Assembly: GCF_034190915.1 (NCBI RefSeq)
Contig: NW_026947501.1
Span: 5,084,001 to 5,148,000, forward strand
Length of the DNA: 64,000 bases
Source: Cavia porcellus
Taxonomy: Eukaryota > Chordata > Mammalia > Rodentia > Caviidae
Reading direction: 5' to 3'
The position numbers were made by a program, and so were the translations under genes. The stretch's first letter is position 1. Every line of letters starts with the position of its first letter. A model generated the notes under the pieces. That model saw only the letters and a list, made by a program, of their open reading frames with translations. It was not told where the DNA came from and ran no database searches. Positions 9,616 to 23,307 of the stretch are shown here, piece by piece.

Positions 9616-11063
9616 CCTGATTTAGGATAGGCAGTGAGTGGCAATGTAGGATGGAGAAAAGCACCATGGGGTGGTCAGCATGGGGAGGTCAGGAAACATG
9701 CAATTGTAATGTAGGATAGTTTTCTGAAAAAAAAAGCTGGGTGGTGCACATTGTAAAGATTTCTAACAGGCCATTCACTAGTAGGAGTGAGAAAAACATC
9801 ACGGGGTGGTGTGAATCGGAACGCCTGAATTAGTATAGGCAGTGAGTGACAATGTGGGATGGAGAAAAGCACCACAGGGTGGTCAGCATGGGGAGGTCAG
9901 GAAACATGCAATGGCAATGTAGGATAGTTTTCTGAAAACATCACGGGTTGGTGCGGATTTTAAGGGTTTCTAACAGGCCATTCACTAGTAGGAGTGAGAA
10001 ACATAACGGGGAGGTGTGAATCAGATGTTCTGAATTAGGATTGGCAGTGAGTGGCAATTTAGGATGGAGAACAGCACCATGGGGTGCTCAGCATGGGTTT
10101 AGGAAACATGCAGTGGCAATGTAGGATAGGTTTCTGATAAAAACAGCGGGGTGGTACGCATTGTAAGGTTTTCTAATAGGCCATTCACAAGCAGGAGTGA
10201 AAAAAACATCAATGGGTGGTGTGAATCAGAGTGTCTGAATTAGGATAGGCTGTGAGTGGCAGTGTAGGATGGAGAAAAGCACCACGGGTTTGTCAGCATG
10301 GGGAGGCAAGGAAAGATGTAGTGGCAATGGAGAATAGGTTTCTGATAAGCATCATTGGGTGATGTGCATTGTAAGGGTTTCTAACAGGCCATTCACTAGT
10401 AGGTGTGAGAACAACATCACGTGGTGGTTTGAATCGGAGGCACTGAATTAGGATAGGGAGTGAGAGGCAATGTAGGATGGAGAAAACACCACAGGGTGGT
10501 CAGCATGGGGAGGTCAGGAAACATGCAATGGTAATGTAGGATAGGTTTCTGAAAAAAAAAGCGTGGTGGTGCACATTGTAAGGGTTTCTAACAGGCCATT
10601 CACTAGTAGGAGTGAGAAAAACATCACGTGTTGTGTGAATCTGAGGGCCTGAATAAGTATAGGCAGTGAGTGGCAATGTAGGATGGAGAAAAGCACCACA
10701 GGGTGTTCAGCATGGGGAGTTCAGGAAACATGCGTTTGCAATGTAGGATACTTTTCTGAAAAACATCACGGGGTGTTGGGCATTTTAAGGGTTCCTAAAA
10801 GGCCATTCACTAGTAGGAGTGAGAAAAACATCACGCGGTGGTGTGAATCGGAGGCCTTGAATTAGGATAGGCAGTGAGTGCCAATATAAAATGGAGAAAA
10901 GCACCACGGTGTGGTCAGCATGGGGAGGTCAGGACACATGCAGTGGCAATGTACTATCGGTTTCTGAAAAACATCGCGGGGTTGGGCGCATTGTAAAGGT
11001 ATCTAACAGGCCATTTACTAGTAGGAGTGAGAAATACATCATGGTGTGGTGTGAATCGGAGGA

Positions 11064-11271
11064 CCTGAATCAAGTTAGACAGTGAGTGGCAATGTAGGAT
11101 GGAGAAAAGCACCACGGGTTGGTGAGCATGGGGAAGTCAGGAAACATGCAATGGCAATGTAGTATAGTTTTCTGAAAAACATCGCGGGGTTGTGCGCATT
11201 ATAAGGGTTTCTAACAGGCCTTTCACTAGTACGAGTGAGAAAAACATCACGGGGTGGTGTGAATCAGATGT
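11064..11271 (+). repeat. Chimeric monomer l/p
   Basis: The first half is type l (CCTGAATCAAGTTAGACAG, GTAGTATAGTTTTCTG); the second half (CTAACAGGCCTTTCACTAG, TACGAGTGAG) matches the monomer at about 5672-5879 just before the first type a. The exchange removed m, n and o and joined unit 2 to a copy of unit 1's start. It is repeated at 16665. Confidence 0.8.
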
Positions 11272-14176
11272 TCTGAATTAGGATAGGCAGTGAGTCGCTA
11301 TGTAGGATGGAGAAAGGCACCACGGGGTGTTCAGCATGGGGAGGTCAGGAAACATGCAGTGGCAATGTAGGATAGCTTTCTGAAAAAAACAGCGGGGTGG
11401 TGCACATTGTAAGGGTTTCTAACAGGCCATTCACTAGTAGGAGTGAGAAAAACATCACGGGGAGGTTTGAATCAGATGTTCTGAATTAGGATAGGCAGTG
11501 AGTGGCAATGTAAGATGGAGAAAAGCACCACGGGGTTGTCAGCATGGGGAGGTCAGGAAACATGCATTGGCAATGTAGGATAGGTTTCTGAAAAACATCT
11601 CTGGTGGTGCACATTGTAAGGCTTTCTAACAGGCCATTCACTAGTAGGAGTGAGAAAAACATCACAGGGTGTTGTGAATCGGAGGGCCTGAATTAGGATA
11701 GGCAGTGAGTGGCAATATAAAATGGAGAAATGTACCACGGTGTGGTCAGCATGGGGAGGTCAGGAAACATGCAGTGGCAATGTAGGATAGGTTTCTGAAA
11801 AAAACAGCGGGGTGGTGCACATTGTAAGGCTTTCTAACAGGCCATTCACTAGTAGGAGTGAGAAAAACATCACGGGGAGGTTTGAATCAGATGTTCTGAA
11901 TTAGGATAGGCAGTGAGTGGCAATATAACATGGAGAAAAGCACCACGGTGTGGTCAGCATGGGGAGGTCAGGAAACATGCAGTGGCAATGTAGGATAGGT
12001 TTCTGAAAAACATCGCGGTGTGGTGCGCATTGTAAGGGTTTCTAACAAGCCAATCACAAGTAGGAGCGCAAAAAACATCACGGGGTGGTCTGAATATGAG
12101 GGCCTGATTTAGGATAGGCAGTGAGTGGCAATGTAGGATGGAGAAAAGCACCATGGGGTGGTCAGCATGGGGAGGTCAGGAAACATGCAATTGTAATGTA
12201 GGATAGTTTTCTGAAAAAAAAAGCTGGGTGGTGCGCATTGTAAAGATTTCTAACAGGCCATTCACTAGTAGGAGTGAGAAAAACATCACGGGGTGGTGTG
12301 AATCGGAGGGCCTGAATTAGTATAGGCAGTGAGTGACAATGTGGGATGGAGAAAAGCACCACAGGGTGGTCAGCATGGGGAGGTCAGGAAACATGCAATG
12401 GCAATGTAGGATAGTTTTCTGAAAACATCACGGGTTGGTGCGGATTTTAAGGGTTTCTAACAGGCCATTCACTAGTAGCAGTGAGAAAAACATCACGGGG
12501 AGGTGTGAATCAGATGTTCTGAATTAGGATTGGCAGTGAGTGGCAATGTAGGATGGAGAACAGCACCATGGGGTGCTCAGCATGGGTTTAGGAAACATGC
12601 AGTGGCAATGTAGGATAGGTTTCTGATAAAAACAGCCGGTTGGTACGCATTGTAAGGTTTTCTAATAGGCCATTCACAAGCAGGAGTGAAAAAAACATCA
12701 CTGGGTGGTGTGAATCAGAGTGTCTGAATTAGGATAGGCTGTGAGTGGCAGTGTAGGATGGAGAAAAGCACCACGGGTTTGTCAGCATGGGGAGGCAAGG
12801 AAAGATGTAGTGGCAATGGAGAATAGGTTTCTGATAAGCATCATTGGGTGGTGTGCATTGTAAGGGTTTCTAACAGGCCATTCACTAGTAGGTGTGAGAA
12901 CAACATCACGTGGTGGTTTGAATCGGAGGCACTGAATTAGGATAGGGAGTGAGAGGCAATGTAGGATGGAGAAAACACCACAGGGTGGTCAGCATGGGGA
13001 GGTCAGGAAACATGCAATGGTAATGTAGGATAGGTTTCTAAAAAAAAAAGCGTGGTGGTGCACATTGTAAGGGTTTCTAACAGGCCATTCACTAGTAGGA
13101 GTGAGAAAAACATCACGGGGTTGTGTGAATCTGAGGGCCTGAATAAGTATAGGCAGTGAGTGACAATGTAGGATGGAGAAAAGCACCACAGGGTGTTCAG
13201 CATGGGGAGTTCAGGAAACATACATTGGCAATGTAGGATACTTTTCTGAAAAACATCACGGGGTGTTGGGCATTTTAAGGGTTCCTAAAAGGCCATTCAC
13301 TAGTAGGAGTGAGAAAAACATCACGCGGTGGTGTGAATCGGAGGCCTTGAATTAGGATAGGCAGTGAGTGCCAATATAAAATGGAGAAAAGCACCACGGT
13401 GTGGTCAGCATGGGGAGGTCAGGACACATGCAGTGGCAATGTACTATCGGTTTCTGAAAAACATCGCGGGGTTGGGCGCATTGTAAAGGTATCTAACAGG
13501 CCATTTACTAGTAGGAGTGAGAAATACATCATGGTGTGGTGTGAATCGGAGGGCCTGAATCAAGTTAGACAGTGAGTGGCAATGTAGGATGGAGAAAAGC
13601 ACCACGGGTTGGTGAGCATGGGGAAGTCAGGAAACATGCAATGGCAATGTAGTATAGTTTTCTGAAAAACATCGCGGGGTTGTGCGCATTATAAGGGTTT
13701 GTAGCAGGCCATTCACTAGCAGGAGTGACAAAATCATCACGGAGTGGTGTGAATCGGAGGGCCTGAATTAGGATAGGCAGTGAGTGGCAATGAAGCATGT
13801 AGAAAAGCACCACGGTGTGGTCAACATGGGGAGGTCAGGAAACATGCAATGGCTATTTAGGATAGGTTTCTGAAAAACATCGCGGTGTGGTGCGCATTCT
13901 AAGGGTTTCTAACAAGCCATTCACAAGTAGGAGCGCAAAAAACATCACGGGGTGGTGTGAATCGGAGAGCCTGATTTAGGATAGGCAGTGACTGGCAATG
14001 TAGGGTGGAGAAAAGTACCAAGGGGTGGTCAGCATGGGGAGGTCAGGAAAGATGCAATGGTAATGTAGGATAGTTTTCTGAAAAAAAAGCTGGGTGGTGC
14101 GCATTGTAAAAATTTCTAACAGGCCATTCACTAGTAGGATTGAGAAAAACACCACGGGGTGTTGTGAATCGGAGGG

Positions 14177-14384
14177 CCTGAATTAGGATAAGCAGTTAGT
14201 GGCAATGTAGGATGGAGAACAGCACCACGGGGTGGTCAGCATGGACAGGTCAGGAAACATGCAGTGGCAATGTAGGATAGGTTTCTGAAAAACATCGCGG
14301 TGTGGTGCGCATTGTAAGGGTTTCTAACAAGCCAATCACAAGTAGGAGCGCAAAAAACATCACGGGGTGGTCTGAATATGAGGG
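14177..14384 (+). repeat. Chimeric monomer o/d
   Basis: Subrepeat A is type o (GATAAGCAGTTAGTGG, GCATGGACAGG); B and C are type d (CATCGCGGTGTGG, GCCAATCACAAG, GGTCTGAATATG). The switch lies within GGCAATGTAGGATAGG, where types o and d are identical. It is copied at 19778. Confidence 0.8.
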
Positions 14385-14593
14385 CCTGATTTAGGATAGG
14401 CAGTGAGTGGCAATGTAGGATGGAGAAAAGCACCATGGGGTGGTCAGCATGGGGAGGTCAGGAAACATGCAACTGTAATGTAGGATAGTTTTCTGAAAAA
14501 AAAAAGCTGGGTCGTGCGCATTGTAAAGATTTCTAACAGGCCATTCACTAGTAGGAGTGAGAAAAACACCACGGGGTGTTGTGAATCGGAGGG
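14385..14593 (+). repeat. Chimeric monomer e/n
   Basis: The start is type e (CACCATGGGGTGG, CATGCAACTGTAATG, GTAAAGATTTC) and the end is type n (CACCACGGGGTGTTGTG). Copies occur at 19986 and, with the same CATGCAACTG variant, at 23931, so one founder e/n spread to three places. Confidence 0.8.
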
Positions 14594-14801
14594 CCTGAAT
14601 TAGGATAAGCAGTTAGTGGCAATGTAGGATGGAGAACAGCACCACGGGGTGGTGAGCATGGACAGGTCAGGAAACATGCAATGGCAATGTAGGATAGGTT
14701 TCTGAAAAACATCGCGGGGTGGTGCGCATTGTAAGGGTTTCTAACAGGACTTTCACTAGTAGGAGTGAGAAAAACATCACGGGGTGGTGTGAATCAGATG
14801 T

Positions 14802-16872
14802 TCTGAATTAGGATAGGCAGTGAGTGGCAATGTAAGATGGAGAAAAGCACCACGGGGTTGTCTGCATGGGGAGGTCAGGAAACATGCATTGGCAATGTAG
14901 GATAGGTTTCTGAAAAACATCTCTGGTGGTGCACATTGTAAGGCTTTCTAACAGGCCATTCACTAGTAGGAGTGAGAAAAACATCACAGGGTGTTGTGAA
15001 TCGGAGGGCCTGAATTAGGATAGGCAGTGAGTGGCAATATAAAATGGAGAAATGTACCATGGTGTGGTCAGCATGGGGAGGTCAGGAAACATGCAGTGGC
15101 AATGTAGGATAGGTTTCTGAAAAACATCGCGGTGTGGTGCGCATTGTAAGGGTTTCTAACAAGCCAATCACAAGTAGGAGCGCAAAAAACATCACGGGGT
15201 GGTCTGAATATGAGGGCCTGATTTAGGATAGGCAGTGAGTGGCAATGTAGGATGGAGAAAAGCACCATGGGGTGGTCAGCATGGGGAGGTCAGGAAACAT
15301 GCAATTGTAATGTAGGATAGTTTTCTGAAAAAAAAAGCTGGGTGGTGCACATTGTAAAGATTTCTAACAGGCCATTCACTAGTAGGAGTGAGAAAAACAT
15401 CACGGGGTGGTGTGAATCGGAACGCCTGAATTAGTATAGGCAGTGAGTGACAATGTGGGATGGAGAAAAGCACCACAGGGTGGTCAGCATGGGGAGGTCA
15501 GGAAACATGCAATGGCAATGTAGGATAGTTTTCTGAAAACATCACGGGTTGGTGCGGATTTTAAGGGTTTCTAACAGGCCATTCACTAGTAGGAGTGAGA
15601 AACATAACGGGGAGGTGTGAATCAGATGTTCTGAATTAGGATTGGCAGTGAGTGGCAATTTAGGATGGAGAACAGCACCATGGGGTGCTCAGCATGGGTT
15701 TAGGAAACATGCAGTGGCAATGTAGGATAGGTTTCTGATAAAAACAGCGGGGTGGTACGCATTGTAAGGTTTTCTAATAGGCCATTCACAAGCAGGAGTG
15801 AAAAAAACATCAATGGGTGGTGTGAATCAGAGTGTCTGAATTAGGATAGGCTGTGAGTGGCAGTGTAGGATGGAGAAAAGCACCACGGGTTTGTCAGCAT
15901 GGGGAGGCAAGGAAAGATGTAGTGGCAATGGAGAATAGGTTTCTGATAAGCATCATTGGGTGATGTGCATTGTAAGGGTTTCTAACAGGCCATTCACTAG
16001 TAGGTGTGAGAACAACATCACGTGGTGGTTTGAATCGGAGGCACTGAATTAGGATAGGGAGTGAGAGGCAATGTAGGATGGAGAAAACACCACAGGGTGG
16101 TCAGCATGGGGAGGTCAGGAAACATGCAATGGTAATGTAGGATAGGTTTCTGAAAAAAAAAGCGTGGTGGTGCACATTGTAAGGGTTTCTAACAGGCCAT
16201 TCACTAGTAGGAGTGAGAAAAACATCACGTGTTGTGTGAATCTGAGGGCCTGAATAAGTATAGGCAGTGAGTGGCAATGTAGGATGGAGAAAAGCACCAC
16301 AGGGTGTTCAGCATGGGGAGTTCAGGAAACATGCATTTGCAATGTAGGATACTTTTCTGAAAAACATCACGGGGTGTTGGGCATTTTAAGGGTTCCTAAA
16401 AGGCCATTCACTAGTAGGAGTGAGAAAAACATCACGCGGTGGTGTGAATCGGAGGCCTTGAATTAGGATAGGCAGTGAGTGCCAATATAAAATGGAGAAA
16501 AGCACCACGGTGTGGTCAGCATGGGGAGGTCAGGACACATGCAGTGGCAATGTACTATCGGTTTCTGAAAAACATCGCGGGGTTGGGCGCATTGTAAAGG
16601 TATCTAACAGGCCATTTACTAGTAGGAGTGAGAAATACATCATGGTGTGGTGTGAATCGGAGGACCTGAATCAAGTTAGACAGTGAGTGGCAATGTAGGA
16701 TGGAGAAAAGCACCACGGGTTGGTGAGCATGGGGAAGTCAGGAAACATGCAATGGCAATGTAGTATAGTTTTCTGAAAAACATCGCGGGGTTGTGCGCAT
16801 TATAAGGGTTTCTAACAGGCCTTTCACTAGTACGAGTGAGAAAAACATCACGGGGTGGTGTGAATCAGATGT
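14802..16872 (+). repeat. HOR unit 4, 10-mer, 2,071 bp
   Basis: Order b c/d e f g h i j k l/p: unit 2 without its type a. It is the first part of 5,601-bp copy 2. Confidence 0.88.
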
Positions 16873-19800
16873 TCTGAATTAGGATAGGCAGTGAGTCGCT
16901 ATGTAGGATGGAGAAAGGCACCACGGGGTGTTCAGCATGGGGAGGTCAGGAAACATGCAGTGGCAATGTAGGATAGCTTTCTGAAAAAAACAGCGGGGTG
17001 GTGCACATTGTAAGGGTTTCTAACAGGCCATTCACTAGTAGGAGTGAGAAAAACATCACGGGGAGGTTTGAATCAGATGTTCTGAATTAGGATAGGCAGT
17101 GAGTGGCAATGTAAGATGGAGAAAAGCACCACGGGGTTGTCAGCATGGGGAGGTCAGGAAACATGCATTGGCAATGTAGGATAGGTTTCTGAAAAACATC
17201 TCTGGTGGTGCACATTGTAAGGCTTTCTAACAGGCCATTCACTAGTAGGAGTGAGAAAAACATCACAGGGTGTTGTGAATCGGAGGGCCTGAATTAGGAT
17301 AGGCAGTGAGTGGCAATATAAAATGGAGAAATGTACCACGGTGTGGTCAGCATGGGGAGGTCAGGAAACATGCAGTGGCAATGTAGGATAGGTTTCTGAA
17401 AAAAACAGCGGGGTGGTGCACATTGTAAGGCTTTCTAACAGGCCATTCACTAGTAGGAGTGAGAAAAACATCACGGGGAGGTTTGAATCAGATGTTCTGA
17501 ATTAGGATAGGCAGTGAGTGGCAATATAACATGGAGAAAAGCACCACGGTGTGGTCAGCATGGGGAGGTCAGGAAACATGCAGTGGCAATGTAGGATAGG
17601 TTTCTGAAAAACATCGCGGTGTGGTGCGCATTGTAAGGGTTTCTAACAAGCCAATCACAAGTAGGAGCGCAAAAAACATCACGGGGTGGTCTGAATATGA
17701 GGGCCTGATTTAGGATAGGCAGTGAGTGGCAATGTAGGATGGAGAAAAGCACCATGGGGTGTTCAGCATGGGGAGGTCAGGAAACATGCAATTGTAATGT
17801 AGGATAGTTTTCTGAAAAAAAAAGCTGGGTGGTGCGCATTGTAAAGATTTCTAACAGGCCATTCACTAGTAGGAGTGAGAAAAACATCACGGGGTGGTGT
17901 GAATCGGAGGGCCTGAATTAGTATAGGCAGTGAGTGACAATGTGGGATGGAGAAAAGCACCACAGGGTGGTCAGCATGGGGAGGTCAGGAAACATGCAAT
18001 GGCAATGTAGGATAGTTTTCTGAAAACATCACGGGTTGGTGCGGATTTTAAGGGTTTCTAACAGGCCATTCACTAGTAGCAGTGAGAAAAACATCACGGG
18101 GAGGTGTGAATCAGATGTTCTGAATTAGGATTGGCAGTGAGTGGCAATGTAGGATGGAGAACAGCACCATGGGGTGCTCAGCATGGGTTTAGGAAACATG
18201 CAGTGGCAATGTAGGATAGGTTTCTGATAAAAACAGCCGGTTGGTACGCATTGTAAGGTTTTCTAATAGGCCATTCACAAGCAGGAGTGAAAAAAACATC
18301 ACTGGGTGGTGTGAATCAGAGTGTCTGAATTAGGATAGGCTGTGAGTGGCAGTGTAGGATGGAGAAAAGCACCACGGGTTTGTCAGCATGGGGAGGCAAG
18401 GAAAGATGTAGTGGCAATGGAGAATAGGTTTCTGATAAGCATCATTGGGTGGTGTGCATTGTAAGGGTTTCTAACAGGCCATTCACTAGTAGGTGTGAGA
18501 ACAACATCACGTGGTGGTTTGAATCGGAGGCACTGAATTAGGATAGGGAGTGAGAGGCAATGTAGGATGGAGAAAACACCACAGGGTGGTCAGCATGGGG
18601 AGGTCAGGAAACATGCAATGGTAATGTAGGATAGGTTTCTAAAAAAAAAAGCGTGGTGGTGCACATTGTAAGGGTTTCTAACAGGCCATTCACTAGTAGG
18701 AGTGAGAAAAACATCACGGGGTTGTGTGAATCTGAGGGCCTGAATAAGTATAGGCAGTGAGTGGCAATGTAGGATGGAGAAAAGCACCACAGGGTGTTCA
18801 GCATGGGGAGTTCAGGAAACATACATTGGCAATGTAGGATACTTTTCTGAAAAACATCACGGGGTGTTGGGCATTTTAAGGGTTCCTAAAAGGCCATTCA
18901 CTAGTAGGAGTGAGAAAAACATCACGCGGTGGTGTGAATCGGAGGCCTTGAATTAGGATAGGCAGTGAGTGCCAATATAAAATGGAGAAAAGCACCACGG
19001 TGTGGTCAGCATGGGGAGGTCAGGACACATGCAGTGGCAATGTACTATCGGTTTCTGAAAAACATCGCGGGGTTGGGCGCATTGTAAAGGTATCTAACAG
19101 GCCATTTACTAGTAGGAGTGAGAAATACATCATGGTGTGGTGTGAATCGGAGGGCCTGAATCAAGTTAGACAGTGAGTGGCAATGTAGGATGGAGAAAAG
19201 CACCACGGGTTGGTGAGCATGGGGAAGTCAGGAAACATGCAATGGCAATGTAGTATAGTTTTCTGAAAAACATCGCGGGGTTGTGCGCATTATAAGGGTT
19301 TGTAGCAGGCCATTCACTAGCAGGAGTGACAAAATCATCACGGAGTGGTGTGAATCGGAGGGCCTGAATTAGGATAGGCAGTGAGTGGCAATGAAGCATG
19401 TAGAAAAGCACCACGGTGTGGTCAACATGGGGAGGTCAGGAAACATGCAATGGCTATTTAGGATAGGTTTCTGAAAAACATCGCGGTGTGGTGCGCATTC
19501 TAAGGGTTTCTAACAAGCCATTCACAAGTAGGAGCGCAAAAAACATCACGGGGTGGTGTGAATCGGAGAGCCTGATTTAGGATAGGCAGTGACTGGCAAT
19601 GTAGGGTGGAGAAAAATACCAAGGGGTGGTCAGCATGGGGAGGTCAGGAAAGATGCAATGGTAATGTAGGATAGTTTTCTGAAAAAAAAGCTGGGTGGTG
19701 CGCATTGTAAAAATTTCTAACAGGCCATTCACTAGTAGGATTGAGAAAAACACCACGGGGTGTTGTGAATCGGAGGGCCTGAATTAGGATAAGCAGTTAG

Positions 19801-20402
19801 TGGCAATGTAGGATGGAGAACAGCACCACGGGGTGGTCAGCATGGACAGGTCAGGAAACATGCAGTGGCAATGTAGGATAGGTTTCTGAAAAACATCGCG
19901 GTGTGGTGCGCATTGTAAGGGTTTCTAACAAGCCAATCACAAGTAGGAGCGCAAAAAACATCACGGGGTGGTCTGAATATGAGGGCCTGATTTAGGATAG
20001 GCAGTGAGTGGCAATGTAGGATGGAGAAAAGCACCATGGGGTGGTCAGCATGGGGAGGTCAGGAAACATGCAACTGTAATGTAGGATAGTTTTCTGAAAA
20101 AAAAAAGCTGGGTCGTGCGCATTGTAAAGATTTCTAACAGGCCATTCACTAGTAGGAGTGAGAAAAACACCACGGGGTGTTGTGAATCGGAGGGCCTGAA
20201 TTAGGATAAGCAGTTAGTGGCAATGTAGGATGGAGAACAGCACCACGGGGTGGTGAGCATGGACAGGTCAGGAAACATGCAATGGCAATGTAGGATAGGT
20301 TTCTGAAAAACATCGCGGGGTGGTGCGCATTGTAAGGGTTTCTAACAGGACTTTCACTAGTAGGAGTGAGAAAAACATCACGGGGTGGTGTGAATCAGAT
20401 GT
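16873..20402 (+). repeat. HOR unit 5, 17-mer, 3,530 bp
   Basis: A duplicate of unit 3 with the same chimeric o/d (19778) and e/n (19986) monomers. It is the second part of 5,601-bp copy 2. Confidence 0.88.
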
Positions 20403-23307
20403 TCTGAATTAGGATAGGCAGTGAGTGGCTATGTAGGATGGAGAAAGGCACCACGGGGTGTTCAGCATGGGGAGGTCAGGAAACATGCAGTGGCAATGTA
20501 GGATAGGTTTCTGAAAAAAACAGCGGGGTGGTGCACATTGTAAGGGTTTCTAACAGGCCATTCACTAGTAGGAGTGAGAAAAACATCACGGGGAGGTTTG
20601 AATCAGATGTTCTGAATTAGGATAGGCAGTGAGTGGCAATGTAAGATGGAGAAAAGCACCACGGGGTTGTCAGCAAGGGGAGGTCAGGAAACATGCATTG
20701 ACAATGTAGGATAGGTTTCTGAAAAACATCTCTGGTTGTGCACATTGTAAGGCTTTCTAACAGGCCATTCACTAGTAGGAGTGAGGAAAACATCACAGGG
20801 TGTTGTGAATCGGAGGGCCTGAATTAGGATAGGCAGTGAGTGGCAATATAAAATGGAGAAATGTACCACGGTGTGGTCAGCATGGGGAGGTCAGGAAACA
20901 TGCAGTGGCAATGTATGATAGGTTTCTGAAAAACATCGCGGTGTGGTGCGCATTGTAAGGGTTTCTAACAAGCCAATCACAAGTAGGAGCGCAAAAAACA
21001 TCACGGGGTGGTCTGAATATGAGGGCCTGATTTAGGATAGGCAGTGAGTGGCAATGTAGGATGGAGAAAAGCACCATGGGGTGGTCAGCATGGGGAGGTC
21101 AGGAAACATGCAATTGTAATGTAGGATAGTTTTCTGAAAAAAAAAGCTGGGTGGTGCGCATTGTAAAGATTTCTAACAGGCCATTCACTAGTAGGAGTGA
21201 GAAAAACATCACGGGGTGGTGTGAATCGGAACGCCTGAATTAGTATAGGCAGTGAGTGACAATGTAGGATGGAGAAAAGCACCACAGGGTGGTCAGCATG
21301 GGGAGGTCAGGAAACATGCAATGGCAATGTAGGATAGTTTTCTGAAAACATCACGGGTTGGTGCGGATTTTAAGGGTTTCTAACAGGCCATTCACTAGTA
21401 GGAGTGAGAAACATAACGGGGAGGTGTGAATCAGATGTTCTGAATTAGGATTGCCAGTGAGTGGTAATTTAGGATGGAGAACAGCACCATGGGGTGCTCA
21501 GCATGGGTTTAGGAAACATGCAGTGGCAATGTAGGATAGGTTTCTGATAAAAACAGCGGGGTGGTACGCATTGTAAGGTTTTCTAATAGGCCATTCACAA
21601 GCAGGAGTGAAAAAAACATCACTGGGTGGTGTGAATCAGAGTGTCTGAATTAGGATAGGCTGTGAGTGGCAGTGTAGGATGGAGAAAAGCACCACGGGTT
21701 TGTCAGCATGGGGAGGCAAGGAAAGATGTAGTGGCAATGGAGAATAGGTTTCTGATAAGCATCATTGGGTGATGTGCATTGTAAGGGTTTCTAACAGGCC
21801 ATTCACTAGTAGGTGTGAGAACAACATCACGTGGTGGTTTGAATCGGAGGCACTGAATTAGGATAGGGAGTGAGAGGCAATGTAGGATGGAGAAAACACC
21901 ACAGGGTGGTCAGCATGGGGAGGTCAGGAAACATGCAATGGTAATGTAGGATAGGTTTCTGAAAAAAAAAAGCGTGGTGGTGCACATTGTAAGGGTTTCT
22001 AACAGGCCATTCACTAGTAGGAGTGAGAAAAACATCACGGGGTTGTGTGAATCTGAGGGCCTGAATAAGTATAGGCAGTGAGTGGCAATGTAGGATGGAG
22101 AAAAGCACCACAGGGTGTTCAGCATGGGGAGTTCAGGAAACATACATTGGCAATGTAGGATACTTTTCTGAAAAACATCACGGGGTGTTGGGCATTTTAA
22201 GGGTTCCTAAAAGGCCATTCACTAGTAGGAGTGAGAAAAACATCACGCGGTGGTGTGAATCGGAGGCCTTGAATTAGGATAGGCAGTGAGTGCCAATATA
22301 AAATGGAGAAAAGCACCACGGTGTGGTCAGCATGGGGAGGTCAGGACACATGCAGTGGCAATGTACTATCGGTTTCTGAAAAACATCGCGGGGTTGGGCG
22401 CATTGTAAAGGTATCTAACAGGCCATTTACTAGTAGGAGTGAGAAATACATCATGGTGTGGTGTGAATCGGAGGGCCTGAATCAAGTTAGACAGTGAGTG
22501 GCAATGTAGGATGGAGAAAAGCACCACGGGTTGGTGAGCATGGGGAAGTCAGGAAACATGCAATGGCAATGTAGTATAGTTTTCTGAAAAACATCGCGGG
22601 GTTGTGCGCATTATAAGGGTTTGTAGCAGGCCATTCACTAGCAGGAGTGACAAAATCATCACGGAGTGGTGTGAATCGGAGGGCCTGAATTAGGATAGGC
22701 AGTGAGTGGCAATGAAGCATGTAGAAAAGCACCACGGTGTGGTCAACATGGGGAGGTCAGGAAACATGCAATGGCTATTTAGGATAGGTTTCTGAAAAAC
22801 ATCGCGGTGTGGTGCGCATTCTAAGGGTTTCTAACAAGCCATTCACAAGTAGGAGCGCAAAAAACATCACGGGGTGGTGTGAATCGGAGAGCCTGATTTA
22901 GGATAGGCAGTGACTGGCAATGTAGGGTGGAGAAAAGTACCAAGGGGTGGTCAGCATGGGGAGGTCAGGAAAGATGCAATGGTAATGTAGGATAGTTTTG
23001 TGAAAAAAAAAGCTGGGTGGTGCGCATTGTAAAAATTTCTAACAGGCCATTCACTAGTAGGATTGAGAAAAACAGCACGGGGTGTTGTGAATCGGAGGGC
23101 CTGAATTAGGATAAGCAGTTAGTGGCAATGTAGGATGGAGAACAGCACCACGGGGTGGTCAGCATGGACAGGTCAGGAAACATGCAGTGGCAATGTAGGA
23201 TAGGTTTCTGAAAAACATCGCGGGGTGGTGCGCATTGTAAGGGTTTCTAACAGGACTTTCACTAGTAGGAGTGAGAAAAACATCACGGGGTGGTGTGATT
23301 CAGATGT
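20403..23307 (+). repeat. HOR unit 6, 14-mer, 2,905 bp
   Basis: Order a b c/d e f g h i j k l m n o with no other rearrangement. This looks like the basic 14-mer form of the repeat. Type i is 208 bp here owing to a longer A-tract. Confidence 0.9.

Larger units (their letters stand above)
8993..11271 (+). repeat. HOR unit 2, 11-mer, 2,279 bp
   Basis: Order a b c/d e f g h i j k l/p. Types c and d are fused, and a chimera of l with the pre-Domain-II monomer replaces l m n o. It then leads into a type a identical in style to the first unit's. The part from 9201 is repeated exactly 5,601 bp later. Confidence 0.88.
9201..14801 (+). repeat. 5,601-bp tandem segment, copy 1 (27 monomers)
   Basis: It runs from type b at 9201 through unit 2 and all of unit 3. 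Everything examined recurs 5,601 bp downstream with only isolated substitutions. Four I noticed are within CATGCGTTTGC near 10733 (CATGCATTTGC in copy 2), GGTCAGC at 12160 (GTTCAGC), GTGACAATG near 13161 (GTGGCAATG) and AGTACC near 14014 (ATACC). Even the chimeric monomers are shared, so they arose before the duplication. Confidence 0.9.
11272..14801 (+). repeat. HOR unit 3, 17-mer, 3,530 bp
   Basis: Order a b c d e f g h i j k l m n o/d e/n o. It equals unit 1 (offset 5,392 bp) up to type n, then an insertion of two chimeric monomers, then o. The insertion is what unequal pairing of o with d would produce. Confidence 0.88.
14802..20402 (+). repeat. 5,601-bp tandem segment, copy 2 (27 monomers)
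   Basis: This is the near-identical partner of 9201-14801. It starts at a type b monomer preceded by type o; copy 1's type b is preceded by type a, so the duplication boundary removed a type a. Identity appears above 99.9% by eye, which implies a very recent event or, less likely, an assembly artefact. Confidence 0.9.
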
